Below, piece after piece: positions 16,471-24,745 of a stretch of DNA of 64,000 nucleotides. Origin of the DNA: Sporobacter sp942492735 (lineage in GTDB: Bacteria; Bacillota; Clostridia; Oscillospirales; Oscillospiraceae); contig OW818648.1 in assembly GCA_942492735.1 (NCBI GenBank), forward strand, positions 1,612,001 to 1,676,000, read 5' to 3'. The notes under the pieces were generated by a model. The model saw only the letters and a list, made by a program, of their open reading frames with translations, had not been told where the DNA came from and searched no databases. A program made the translations under genes and the position numbers. Positions within the stretch are counted from its first letter, which is position 1. Each line of letters begins with the position of its first letter.

Positions 16471-18465
16471 ATGGGATCTCAATATCCACATGTATTCGAG
16501 CCGATCAGAATCAGAGGCGTGCAGTTTAAAAATCGTCTGGAGATGGCTCCGCCTTCGCCGAACCTTGCCAGTCGCGACTGGAAAGTCACGAAGGAATTTG
16601 TCGACTTTTTCAGGCCATTTGCCAAAGGCGGTGTCGGCATCATTCATGTTGGCAACTCCATCGTTGATATTAACGAGGCCTGCGACGAGGAGCGTCAGCT
16701 CGATCTCGGCACCGACGACTGTATCCTGCCGCTGACGCGTTTCGTCGAGATGTGCCAAGGCTACGGCTGCCAGCCATCTTTGGAGATCAACCACAACGGT
16801 AAGGATTCTCAATTTGAAAAGACAGGCCATAAAGCATATAGCGCCTCGTCTTTCATCGCCTCCCGTGAGCGGTTCGCAGCGGCTGCTCACAATAGGGAGC
16901 CGTACTACACAATCGAGATGACAAAAGAAAAGATCAGGGAGACCATTGATAAGTTTGCAATGGCAGCTTACCGCTGCAAGCGGGCGGGCTTTAAGATGTG
17001 CATGGTCCACGGCGGACACGGTAATCTGATCTCTCAATTTTCGAGTCCGCTGTATAATCACCGGACAGATGAATACGGCGGCTCACTGGAGAACAGAACA
17101 CGCTTTACGATAGAAGTTTTAGATGCAATCCGTGAAAAGGTTGGCCCGAACTTTGTCATCGAATTCCGCGTCTCTGCTGACGAGATTCATCCGGATGGCA
17201 TGCACTACGACGAGACAGTCCAATACATTGCGCTGTTCAAAGATAAAATCGACATTCTTCACGTCTCGGCTGGCCTCCACGGCGAGTTTGAGTACATGCG
17301 CAACTGGTGGCAGAACTGGATGATGGATAGAATGTACAACGTCCATTACGCCGAAAAGCTCAAAAAAGTGTTTCCGGATTTGCTCATTGCCACCGTCGGA
17401 TCGGTTATGAACATCCAAAATGCCGAGAATATCATCGCCAGCGGCAAGGCGGACTTTGTTGCCATGTGCCGCCCATTCCTTGCAGACCCGGAGATGCCGC
17501 GCAAATACGCGCTCGGCCAGGAGGAGGATCACCGTCCCTGCCTTCGCTGCCAGTATTGCGGCGGACGCTTGCTCATCCCCGCCGTCATCAACTGCGCTGT
17601 TAACCCCTATCTCGGCGAAGAGGTCGATTTTCCGGATGCCAAGGTTAAAAAGGCTGACGTGAAGAAGAAAGTTGCCGTCGTCGGCGGCGGCCCGGCCGGT
17701 ATTCAGGCCATGCTGACGCTTGCTGACCGCGGTCACGACATCACACTCTACGAAATGAGTGATAAACTCGGCGGCAATGTCATACCCGCTGCCGTTGCAC
17801 CGTTTAAACAGGATATGAAGGACTACCTCAAGTATCTCCAGTGCCAGGCGATGAAGGCCCCGGCCCGAATCCTCCTCAATACGGAAGCGACGAAGGAAAT
17901 ATTGGATAAGGAAAAATACGACGCCCTAATCATTGCCGTCGGCGCGCGGCCTATCATCCCGCGTCTGCCGGGTATCGACAAGCCCCATGTCGCTTGGGCA
18001 GCGGACGCCGACTTGGGAAACGTTAAGGTCGGCAAAAAAGCCGTCATCATCGGCGCCGGTGCCGTCGGCGTTGAATGCGCCATCCAACTTGGAAGAGCGG
18101 GCCATCAGGTCGAAATCGTCGAGATGCTGCCTGATATGATGGGCCTCATGTCCACGGCCAGCGGCGCGATGCGCGAATTGACAGACGCCCTTGGCGAGCT
18201 TAAAATTCCAGTGCACCTCGGCACAAAGCTCGAGGAAGTGACGGATAAGGGCATCATCTGCACCAACGTCAAGACGAACGAAAAGATCAGTATCGCTGCC
18301 GATACGGTCCTCCTGGCAATCGGTATGACCCCAAAGTTCGATGTCGCAGATAGCCTCAGAAGGAGCGCCCCCGAGACGGAGATCTTCGTCGTCGGTGATG
18401 CCATCGAGGTAAAAACGATCGCGCAAGCTGTCAAATCCGGCTTCAAAGCGGCTGCGTATATCTAG
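16471..18465 (+). CDS. NADH:flavin oxidoreductase with Fe-S and FAD domains (old-yellow-enzyme type)
   Basis: 664-residue reductase of the 2,4-dienoyl-CoA reductase/enoate reductase/BaiH group. The N-terminal TIM barrel (to about residue 340) binds FMN and has HGGHGNLISQF and DEYGGSLENRTRF. Cys357, Cys360, Cys363 and Cys375 would bind a 4Fe-4S cluster. A FAD/NAD(P)H domain follows with VAVVGGGPAGIQ and VIIGAGAVGVE. These enzymes reduce activated C=C bonds in unsaturated acids, steroids or CoA esters in anaerobes. AAGGA precedes the ATG. A second, related protein is encoded at 21635. The substrate cannot be assigned. Confidence 0.9.
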   Translation: MGSQYPHVFEPIRIRGVQFKNRLEMAPPSPNLASRDWKVTKEFVDFFRPFAKGGVGIIHVGNSIVDINEACDEERQLDLGTDDCILPLTRFVEMCQGYGCQPSLEINHNGKDSQFEKTGHKAYSASSFIASRERFAAAAHNREPYYTIEMTKEKIRETIDKFAMAAYRCKRAGFKMCMVHGGHGNLISQFSSPLYNHRTDEYGGSLENRTRFTIEVLDAIREKVGPNFVIEFRVSADEIHPDGMHYDETVQYIALFKDKIDILHVSAGLHGEFEYMRNWWQNWMMDRMYNVHYAEKLKKVFPDLLIATVGSVMNIQNAENIIASGKADFVAMCRPFLADPEMPRKYALGQEEDHRPCLRCQYCGGRLLIPAVINCAVNPYLGEEVDFPDAKVKKADVKKKVAVVGGGPAGIQAMLTLADRGHDITLYEMSDKLGGNVIPAAVAPFKQDMKDYLKYLQCQAMKAPARILLNTEATKEILDKEKYDALIIAVGARPIIPRLPGIDKPHVAWAADADLGNVKVGKKAVIIGAGAVGVECAIQLGRAGHQVEIVEMLPDMMGLMSTASGAMRELTDALGELKIPVHLGTKLEEVTDKGIICTNVKTNEKISIAADTVLLAIGMTPKFDVADSLRRSAPETEIFVVGDAIEVKTIAQAVKSGFKAAAYI

Positions 18466-18480
18466 GCATTAATAGCCGCG

Positions 18481-18600
18481 ATTTTGTCATTCTGAACAAT
18501 GCTCGGAACGAGCGTTTGGTGAAGAATCTCCGGGTAATCTCTGATTGTTGCGCTGGCATGAGTTTACCTGGAGATTCTTCACAGGCTCAGAATGACAAAA
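18481..18600. repeat. 120-bp nested palindromic element (MITE-like)
   Basis: Outer arms TTTTGTCATTCTGA (18482-18495) and TCAGAATGACAAAA (18587-18600) and inner arms GTGAAGAATCTCC (18519-18531) and GGAGATTCTTCAC (18570-18582) are both perfect inverted repeats. No coding capacity. Repeats with this kind of core are scattered in many Firmicute genomes; here it may also act as the terminator of the flavin reductase gene. Confidence 0.65.
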
Positions 18601-18645
18601 AAGTTTTTCGCAGCGATGACAGGTGGTGTTAAGTGCGAATGACTA

Positions 18646-18674
18646 TTGACAAATTAAGTAAATACGCTTATACT
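18646..18674 (+). promoter_or_regulatory. Strong sigma-A promoter before a small-RNA-like unit
   Basis: TTGACA (18646-18651), 17-bp spacer, TATACT (18669-18674). Predicted start near 18681, more than 330 bases before the mutS2-like start codon. Confidence 0.75.
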
Positions 18675-18680
18675 ATATTC

Positions 18681-18877
18681 ACTTAATACTAAAAGGTGGA
18701 TTATTGATGTCGGTTCTGTCTGTTACGGTGGTACTCAACTAAATAGAGTTGCAAAAGGCGCAGGATTAGGGGGGAGACCCGTTATTTGTGTTGTCCTTTT
18801 GAGAAACATACCTGACAGACTGCTATGAATACGCTGATTCGATGCGCGGCAAGGTGTGCTTGCTGCGTTTTTATTTT
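18681..18877 (+). ncRNA. Putative structured small RNA of about 195 nt
   Basis: A near-consensus promoter and a strong intrinsic terminator enclose about 195 nt with no credible protein (only an 11-codon ATG frame). The transcript can fold as a rod: outer stem GTCTGTTA/TGACAGAC (18718-18725 with 18813-18820, one G-U), a bubble of 26 and 11 nt holding a small hairpin CAACT/AGTTG, then inner stem CAAAAGG/CCTTTTG (18752-18758 with 18795-18801). Length and rod-with-bubble shape are reminiscent of 6S RNA, but I do not recognise its conserved bases. It could instead be an attenuated leader of the mutS2-like gene. Confidence 0.45.
18845..18877 (+). terminator. Intrinsic terminator of the small-RNA unit
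   Basis: CGCGGCAAG, loop GTGTG, CTTGCTGCG (one G-U pair), then TTTTTATTTT. Strong by all usual criteria and located 140 bases before the mutS2-like start codon. Confidence 0.85.
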
Positions 18878-18909
18878 GCCCTTTTCTGTCATGCATGGTG
18901 AAGGCAAAA

Positions 18910-18983
18910 CCCGCAGGAGCAGTCTGCACTTCTCAGGCTACCAATCAAGACGGTTGGTGTCGGGTGCGGTATGCCCCTGCGGG
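18910..18983 (+). promoter_or_regulatory. Structured leader segment before mutS2-like gene
   Basis: Perfect 8-bp closing stem CCCGCAGG (18910-18917) with CCTGCGGG (18976-18983) around 58 nt, ending 33 bases before the start codon. It lies between the small-RNA terminator and the ribosome site (AAGGGG). I cannot match it to a riboswitch class; it may regulate read-through transcripts or translation. Confidence 0.35.
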
Positions 18984-19016
18984 ATATTCAGTTTATTTAC
19001 TAATAAGGGGATTAAC

Positions 19017-20969
19017 ATGAACACCTATTCAACACTTGAGTTTGATAAAATATTACAGCAGCTTGCCGACAACGCCATGTCTGAAAACGTCAAATGTCGA
19101 TGCATAAAATTGCGCCCGTCACTCGATGAGGCTGTGGTGCGGCGCTGGATTGATGAGACCAGTCAGGCGAAACAAATCATCGCGTCGAGCGGCACGCCGC
19201 CGCTGCCGTCAATGGAGAATCTACACAAGGTTTTAGGCCTCATTGCCGTTGACGCCATGCTTATACCGGAGCAAATCGCCCATGTCTCGTCGTTTCTCGT
19301 GGCCTGCCGAAGGATGAAGCAGTACTTGAAAAAAGCGGAGACGACCGGTTTGGCTATCGCGTTTTACGGCGGTACTCTCGATGAGCTGACGGAGCTTAGA
19401 GACGAGATTGACCGGTGTATTATTAACGGTGTTGTGGATGACAGGGCCACGCCGACATTATCCGGCATCCGCCGGCAGATCAGTAATACATCCGATCAGA
19501 TGAAACAAAAGCTCGACGCACTTTTGAGAAAAAACACAGACTGGTTTTCGGAGAGCTTTGTATCGCTCCGGAACGGGCATTACACGCTTCCTGTCAAACG
19601 CGAATATAAAAACAATGTGCCCGGCTCGATGATTGACATGTCCAACACTGGCGGCACATGCTTCATTGAACCCGCCTCTGTCGGCAAGCTCAGCGCCGAG
19701 CTCTCGGAACTGGAGATAGAGGAGGACAGTGAGGTTCGACGCATTCTCTATGTCCTCACATCACTCATTGGCGATTATGTAACGCAGATTAAGCTGAATA
19801 TCGAACTACTTGAGACGCTCGATTTTCTTTTCGCAAAAGGGAAGCTCGCTATCGCCATGCAGGCTTCTCCGGTGAAGATAAACACAGACAGATACATGCG
19901 CATTATCGCCGCACGCCACCCGCTGATTGATAAATTGGCTGCAGTTCCGCTCGATTTTGAAATCGGGAAGAAAACAACCGGTGTTGTTATCACAGGGCCG
20001 AATACGGGCGGCAAAACAGTTGCCATCAAAACAATCGGGCTCCTCTCGCTGATGGTGCAGAGCGGGCTGCACGTTCCGGCGGACGCGCAGAGCACATTCT
20101 GTATGAACAATCGCGTTCTGTGCGATATCGGCGATGGGCAGAGCATCTCGGAAAACCTCTCCACATTTTCATCCCACATGAAAAACATCATCGAAATCCT
20201 TGAAACGTCCGATATGGAATCGCTCATCCTCCTCGATGAGCTGGGATCCGGAACCGATCCGGCGGAAGGCATGGGGCTGGCGGTAGCCATTCTGGATGAA
20301 CTGTGCGCTAAAAACTGCCTCTTCACTGTCACGACCCATTACCCGGAAATTAAAGAATATGCATCAAACAAGCGCGGCCTGATGAACGCCCGCATGGCGT
20401 TTGACAAGGAGAGCCTGATGCCGCTCTACCGGCTGGAGCTGGGAGAAGCCGGGGAGAGCTGCGCTCTTTATATTGCCGAACGGCTCGGTATGAAGGCAAC
20501 GCTCCTTCGCCGCGCCCGCGAGGCGGCCTACGGGAAGCAGAAAGACAGAAACGATATACCGGAAGCAACTCCTCCGTCGACAATAATTGCACCGACAACA
20601 ATTGCACATGCAACAAGTGCTGCAGCTCTCCCGCAAATCGTGAAGGAAAAGATACAAAAGCCGATAACCACGCTTCGGAGCGAGACCTTTAACATCGGCG
20701 ACAGCGTAATTGTTTACCCGCAGAAGGAGATCGGTCTTGTCTATCAGCGAGCAAACAACGTCGGAGAAATCGGCGTCCAGATTAAGGGTGTCAAAAAGCT
20801 CATCAATCACAAACGCCTCAAGCTCCATGTGGCCGCCAGCGAGTTGTACCCAGACGATTATGATTTTTCGATCGTATTCGATACGGTAAAAAACCGCAAA
20901 GCGCGGCATGTCATGAACAAACGCCACGAGGAGGGCAATGTGATTGTCATAAAAGAGGGCGAAGAATAA
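19017..20969 (+). CDS. MutS2-like ATPase lacking the Smr domain
   Basis: 650-residue MutS-family ATPase. It has the MutS core/clamp region, Walker A GPNTGGKT near residue 328 and Walker B LILLDELGSGTDPAEG near 403, then the MutS2-type VTTHYPEIKEYA and a KOW-like segment (IGDSVIVYPQKEIG). Classical MutS2 is about 780 residues and ends in an Smr nuclease domain; here the protein stops after HEEGNVIVIKEGEE with no Smr. ATG 19017 follows AAGGGG; an open frame extends 64 codons upstream through the leader but is not supported. Likely functions by family are recombination suppression or ribosome-collision rescue; without Smr, nuclease activity is doubtful. Confidence 0.88.
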   Translation: MNTYSTLEFDKILQQLADNAMSENVKCRCIKLRPSLDEAVVRRWIDETSQAKQIIASSGTPPLPSMENLHKVLGLIAVDAMLIPEQIAHVSSFLVACRRMKQYLKKAETTGLAIAFYGGTLDELTELRDEIDRCIINGVVDDRATPTLSGIRRQISNTSDQMKQKLDALLRKNTDWFSESFVSLRNGHYTLPVKREYKNNVPGSMIDMSNTGGTCFIEPASVGKLSAELSELEIEEDSEVRRILYVLTSLIGDYVTQIKLNIELLETLDFLFAKGKLAIAMQASPVKINTDRYMRIIAARHPLIDKLAAVPLDFEIGKKTTGVVITGPNTGGKTVAIKTIGLLSLMVQSGLHVPADAQSTFCMNNRVLCDIGDGQSISENLSTFSSHMKNIIEILETSDMESLILLDELGSGTDPAEGMGLAVAILDELCAKNCLFTVTTHYPEIKEYASNKRGLMNARMAFDKESLMPLYRLELGEAGESCALYIAERLGMKATLLRRAREAAYGKQKDRNDIPEATPPSTIIAPTTIAHATSAAALPQIVKEKIQKPITTLRSETFNIGDSVIVYPQKEIGLVYQRANNVGEIGVQIKGVKKLINHKRLKLHVAASELYPDDYDFSIVFDTVKNRKARHVMNKRHEEGNVIVIKEGEE

Positions 20970-20974
20970 CCCAG

Positions 20975-21004
20975 GAAGGGCGGCTGATATGCCGCCCTTC
21001 TTAT
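20975..21004 (+). terminator. Terminator after the mutS2-like gene
   Basis: Perfect 10-bp stem GAAGGGCGGC/GCCGCCCTTC with a 6-nt loop, then TTATA. It lies between convergent genes. Confidence 0.7.
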
Positions 21005-21011
21005 ACACCGG

Positions 21012-21449
21012 TTACTGAAGGTATTTTTTGCATTCCTCGATATTGCGCTGTTCGATACAGAGAAGTGAGCCAGCCAGGTCAATGACGTCTTTATCTGCCG
21101 TCATTTGATACGCATTGATTTTTTTTGTGATATCGATGACGCCCATCGTGCTGCCCTGAATCAGCATTTCCGAAATATGGCACGGCTTTTTGTTGAGCAG
21201 TGTATTCAGGTTGATTGACATATAGGAAGTCGCTTTTGTCAGCGGGTTGATGTCCTTGGCCTCCTTCCGGCGCGCCTTCAGCTTTTGCTCCGTTATGTTG
21301 TTGATGCTATTATACTCTTTGTATTGTGACTGCAGCATCGAGTTGAAGCCGGCGTCATGAACGATTCCCATCAGCTGGTGGATCGTATCCTTGCCCATTT
21401 CGGAATTCTGGTGGATATAGGTTAAGAGTTCGCTGTTTGAGTCCATCAT
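21012..21449 (-). CDS. Conserved helical protein of Clostridia, function unknown
   Basis: 145-residue soluble protein predicted to be almost entirely helical, like ferritin-fold or coat-type four-helix proteins. Recognisable segments are ELLTYIHQNSEMGKDTI at the start and HISEMLIQGSTMGVIDI in the middle, the latter a conserved block I associate with uncharacterised clostridial proteins. No signal peptide and no metal-site motif typical of ferritins. GGAGGTG lies 6 bases before the first of two consecutive ATG codons. It is transcribed alone, convergent with the mutS2-like gene. Confidence 0.6.
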   Translation of the reverse strand: MMDSNSELLTYIHQNSEMGKDTIHQLMGIVHDAGFNSMLQSQYKEYNSINNITEQKLKARRKEAKDINPLTKATSYMSINLNTLLNKKPCHISEMLIQGSTMGVIDITKKINAYQMTADKDVIDLAGSLLCIEQRNIEECKKYLQ

Positions 21450-21634
21450 TTATTGCACCTCCATTTCACATTTATGCGCATTTGTTAGTATGCGCAGAAT
21501 GATTCCGCACATTCGTACAATAGTCGTTACCGATTTTCATACTGCGATAACCAAAATTTCAGCGTTGCCCGATTTCATTGACTTGGGTGGTTGGCTTGAT
21601 GTATTATTTTAACAAAGAATGAAAGGGTGATTCA

Positions 21635-23563
21635 ATGTATACCCAACAGTATCCAAACTTGTTTAAGCCGCTGAAGGTCAAAGGCTTGACATTTAAAAAC
21701 AGGATTATGTCCCCGCCGAATATGCTTTTTCACACCGTGGCTGGGCGGCCGACCCAATACTATATCAGCTATCTGGAGCACAAGGCCAGAGGCGGCGCTG
21801 CCATCGTGACACTCGGCGAGGTCGCCGTCTGCGACGGCGGCAACCATACGCCCTGGACACAGTGGACAAGGGATAACCAGCCGCTTTTCGCCGAGATGGC
21901 TGCGGCCATCCACGAGCACGGGGCGCTCGCCAGCGTCGAGCTGACGCATGGCGGACAGAACGCACAACCGCAGTTTAATACCGTCCCCATCAAAGGCCCT
22001 GTCGAATGCATCGGACGGATGGGCGATAAGGTCCAGGCGATGGATCAGGACGATATGGAGCGCGTCGCCGACGCGTATGCAGACGCCGCGGATTACTTCT
22101 ACAAGGCCGGGTTTGACACAGTCCTCCTTCACGCGGGACATGGCTGGATTTTCAACCAGTTCCTCTCGCCGATCATCAATAAACGCACCGACGCATACGG
22201 CGGAAGCTTTGAGAACAGGATGCGCTTCCCGCTCATGATCCTCAAAAGGGTACGTGACCGCATCGGCGCGAAGAAAGCGCTGCTAATTCGTCTGTCCGGC
22301 TCGGAAAGGGAAGAGAAGGGTTATACTGTTGACGACATTATCACGTTCCTGACTATAGCGCAGGATTATGTCGACCTCGCCGAGATCAGCACAGATGGCA
22401 TGACAAATATGATGGCCTCCACCTACAGGCCGCTTGGCCTTAATGTGGCGTTTGCCGAGGCCATAAAGAAATCGGGCAAGGTCAACATCCCGATTTTCTC
22501 CATCGGCTCCATCCTGCATCCCGAGCAGGCAGAAGAAATTATCGCCTCCGGCCGCGCGGACGGCGTTTCGATGTCCCGCGCTCTGATTGCCGACCCGTTT
22601 TGGGCGAAGAAAGCAGCAGACGGACGCGCTGATGAAATCACGCCGTGCCTCCGCTGCCTCAATTGCACCGACAGTGATAATATAGACCGCCACTTTGTCT
22701 GCAGTGTCAACCCGTACATCGGCCGCGAAGCGCGCATCGGCTTTGCCGACACGATGGTTAAAGCCAAATCCAGAAAAAAGGTCCTGATTGCCGGCGGAGG
22801 TCCCGCAGGAATGCAGGCGGCTCTCACAGCAGCCCAACGCGGCCACGAGGTTATCCTCTGCGAGAAGAGCAGTACCTTAGGCGGACTGCTGAGCTTTACG
22901 GATACGGACAGTTTAAAGCACGACCTGCGCCGCTTTAAGGACTATCTTGTCCGACGCGTCATGGACGCGGATGTCAAGATTCTGCTCAATACAGAGGTCA
23001 CCGACGAGCTTGTTGAGAAGCACCACCCCGACAGTATCATCGTCGCGACCGGCAGCACCCCAATTGTGCCGCCCATTAAGGGTATTAAAAACGCGCGCCA
23101 TGCCGTTGATGTCTACTTCAAGCCCGACAGTATCAAAGGTGTCAGTGTTGTCATCATTGGCGGCGGTCTCGTCGGCGTCGAAGCCGGTCTGCACCTTAAA
23201 AACACCGGAAAGAACGTCACCGTCCTTGAAATGCTGGGTGACTACGCAAGCGACGCGAAGTTCTGTTATAAAGCAGGCCTCGTCCGCACGGTGAATGAGC
23301 TCGGCTTGAACGTCATCACAAGCGCCACCGTCAAGGAAGTCGTCAATGGCGGCGTCAAATACGAAAAAGACGGCAAGGAATACACCGCCGAAGGCGACAC
23401 CGTCCTGTACGCCGTCGGTATGAAGTCTTACGAGCAGCCGTATTTCGACCTGTACGACAAAGCGCCGTTCGTCTATGAAATCGGCGACTGCAAAAAAGTC
23501 GGCAAGGTCGATGGTGCGATCCATGGCGGTTTCTTCGCCGCAATGGACATCGGTATGCTATAA
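21635..23563 (+). CDS. Second NADH:flavin oxidoreductase with Fe-S and FAD domains
   Basis: 642-residue relative of the reductase at 16471, with the same layout: FMN barrel containing HAGHGWIFNQFLSP and DAYGGSFENRMRF, a Cys338/Cys341/Cys344/Cys356 Fe-S cluster site, then a FAD domain (VLIAGGGPAGMQ) and an NAD(P)H domain (VVIIGGGLVGVE). It is closer than its neighbour to the textbook active-site motif HxGHGxxxxQFLSP. The enzyme should reduce enoate-type double bonds at low potential. It has its own ribosome site (AAAGGGTGA) and terminator, so it is monocistronic. Two such genes 3 kb apart suggest related but distinct substrates. Confidence 0.9.
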   Translation: MYTQQYPNLFKPLKVKGLTFKNRIMSPPNMLFHTVAGRPTQYYISYLEHKARGGAAIVTLGEVAVCDGGNHTPWTQWTRDNQPLFAEMAAAIHEHGALASVELTHGGQNAQPQFNTVPIKGPVECIGRMGDKVQAMDQDDMERVADAYADAADYFYKAGFDTVLLHAGHGWIFNQFLSPIINKRTDAYGGSFENRMRFPLMILKRVRDRIGAKKALLIRLSGSEREEKGYTVDDIITFLTIAQDYVDLAEISTDGMTNMMASTYRPLGLNVAFAEAIKKSGKVNIPIFSIGSILHPEQAEEIIASGRADGVSMSRALIADPFWAKKAADGRADEITPCLRCLNCTDSDNIDRHFVCSVNPYIGREARIGFADTMVKAKSRKKVLIAGGGPAGMQAALTAAQRGHEVILCEKSSTLGGLLSFTDTDSLKHDLRRFKDYLVRRVMDADVKILLNTEVTDELVEKHHPDSIIVATGSTPIVPPIKGIKNARHAVDVYFKPDSIKGVSVVIIGGGLVGVEAGLHLKNTGKNVTVLEMLGDYASDAKFCYKAGLVRTVNELGLNVITSATVKEVVNGGVKYEKDGKEYTAEGDTVLYAVGMKSYEQPYFDLYDKAPFVYEIGDCKKVGKVDGAIHGGFFAAMDIGML

Positions 23564-23582
23564 GCTAAATAAACAGAAAGAG

Positions 23583-23614
23583 GTCAGCAGATTAAGGGTC
23601 TGCTGACTTCTTTT
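23583..23614 (+). terminator. Terminator after the second flavin reductase
   Basis: Stem GTCAGCAG (23583-23590) with CTGCTGAC (23600-23607), followed by TTCTTTT. Confidence 0.75.
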
Positions 23615-23715
23615 ATGTCTATAGCGCAGTTCTCCTCGTTTCCTGACCGCTCCCTCCGTAGGGAACGACCCCTGTGCCGTTCCAACCTGGTACCGCGTAA
23701 CGCCGAACAAGCTTA

Positions 23716-23834
23716 GACGGCCAATGGCCGTCCCTACGGCATATTACGCGGTCTTTTGTAGGGGCGATTCATGAATCGCCCGTCCTGTGCCGCGTAACGC
23801 CAGCAAGGCAGGGCGATTCATGAATCGCCCCTAC
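23716..23834. repeat. Dispersed palindromic repeat cluster, copy A
   Basis: Two inverted copies of a unit with core GGCGATTCATGAATCGCC (within 23758-23781 and 23811-23834), each flanked outward by GTAGG or CCTAC, plus a related palindrome GACGGCCAATGGCCGTC at 23716-23732 also followed by CCTAC. The same family recurs at 35.8-36.0 kb and 45.7 kb. No coding capacity; fills the gap between convergent genes together with other GC-rich palindromes from 23640. Confidence 0.85.
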
Positions 23835-23863
23835 AATGGCGAGTTGCTCAACCAAATACGCCG

Positions 23864-24445
23864 TCAGACCAGCACCAGCTCGTCCATTTTGCGGATTTTA
23901 CCCATCAGGGGGAAGACGTTATTACAGACGAAATCCTGGTGCTCTTTTGACGCGCAGGTCATGGCGTCCTCGATGTAGACGCCGTGGTAGCCATGGCTGA
24001 AAGCTTCCCGGGCTGTCGTATCCACGCCGTAGATAGTGGAGATGCCGCATAGGACGACCGTGTCGATGCCGCGCCTGCGAAGCTGGAGGTCGAGATCGGT
24101 GCCGTAAAACGCCCCCATTTGCTTTTTTGTAACAATATAGGCGTTTTTAAAGCGTTGCAGCTCCGGTACGAGCACATCCCAGCCCTCCGGAAATGATGCC
24201 TTTCTTGGCGGCGCATCCGTCCGGGGCTGAAAATTATCCTTGCCATCCTCAGCAAATGACACGCGCACAAACACGACAAAAGCGTCCTTCTCCGTAAATT
24301 GCTGCGCCAGCTTCACCGCGTTTTCAACGACCGTAACAGCTGTATAAGGCGCATGCGGCACCATGCCGACAATAAAGTTCTGCAGGTCGATCACGACGAG
24401 AGCCGTCTTTTTGGCGTCTAATGTTTCGATACGGGTGTTGTCCAT
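23864..24445 (-). CDS. Isochorismatase-family cysteine hydrolase
   Basis: 193-residue cytoplasmic hydrolase of the isochorismatase/nicotinamidase-like fold. The catalytic triad is visible as Asp in ALVVIDLQN, Lys in IVTKKQMGAFYGTDLD and Cys in the VVLCGISTIYGVDTT segment, with the cis-peptide region before the Cys. Family members hydrolyse amides, carbamates or vinyl ethers; which one here is unclear. ATG 24445 is chosen because AAGGAG lies 7 bases upstream; an open frame reaches 24469. It is monocistronic and bounded by repeats on its 3' side. Confidence 0.88.
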   Translation of the reverse strand: MDNTRIETLDAKKTALVVIDLQNFIVGMVPHAPYTAVTVVENAVKLAQQFTEKDAFVVFVRVSFAEDGKDNFQPRTDAPPRKASFPEGWDVLVPELQRFKNAYIVTKKQMGAFYGTDLDLQLRRRGIDTVVLCGISTIYGVDTTAREAFSHGYHGVYIEDAMTCASKEHQDFVCNNVFPLMGKIRKMDELVLV

Positions 24446-24745
24446 TCTTAGTCTCCTTAGGTTAATCAATATAGATGAATTATGACCGATTTACATCCCT
24501 TAATCAAGGGAAACATACAGATACACATTCGGATTATGTTTGTGAGGTCGGCGACTGTAAAAGAATCAAAACGATCTGACATTATAGAAAATACAGTTAT
24601 AAGAAACTCGAACATAAATTTAGCATACTTCGTTAAACATAAGAGTCCATCAATTGTTATTAAGTTGACTATATGATATTATGGATGCAAGTTACAGTAT
24701 TTATAAAAACAGGGGATATAATCAAATTCCATTTGGAGGGTTAGT
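24446..24745. other. AT-rich intergenic region before the DUF6161-like gene
   Basis: About 300 bases whose AT content rises sharply relative to the left. A 64-codon frame exists here (24482-24676) but has no ribosome site or recognisable product. It presumably contains the promoter of the gene at 24746 (GGAGGG is 7 bases before its ATG). The composition change marks the left edge of a probable acquired segment. Confidence 0.4.

Noticed and set aside
18825..19016. 64-codon N-terminal extension of the mutS2-like protein
   Set aside because: It runs through the small-RNA terminator and leader stem, has a Cys/Arg-rich composition unlike MutS2, and lacks a ribosome site; ATG 19017 has a good one.
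22913..23524. 203-codon minus-strand frame inside the second flavin reductase
   Set aside because: Shadow of the reductase reading frame, which carries all family motifs.
24482..24676. 64-codon frame before the DUF6161-like gene
   Set aside because: No Shine-Dalgarno, no similarity pattern and low-complexity AT-rich sequence.
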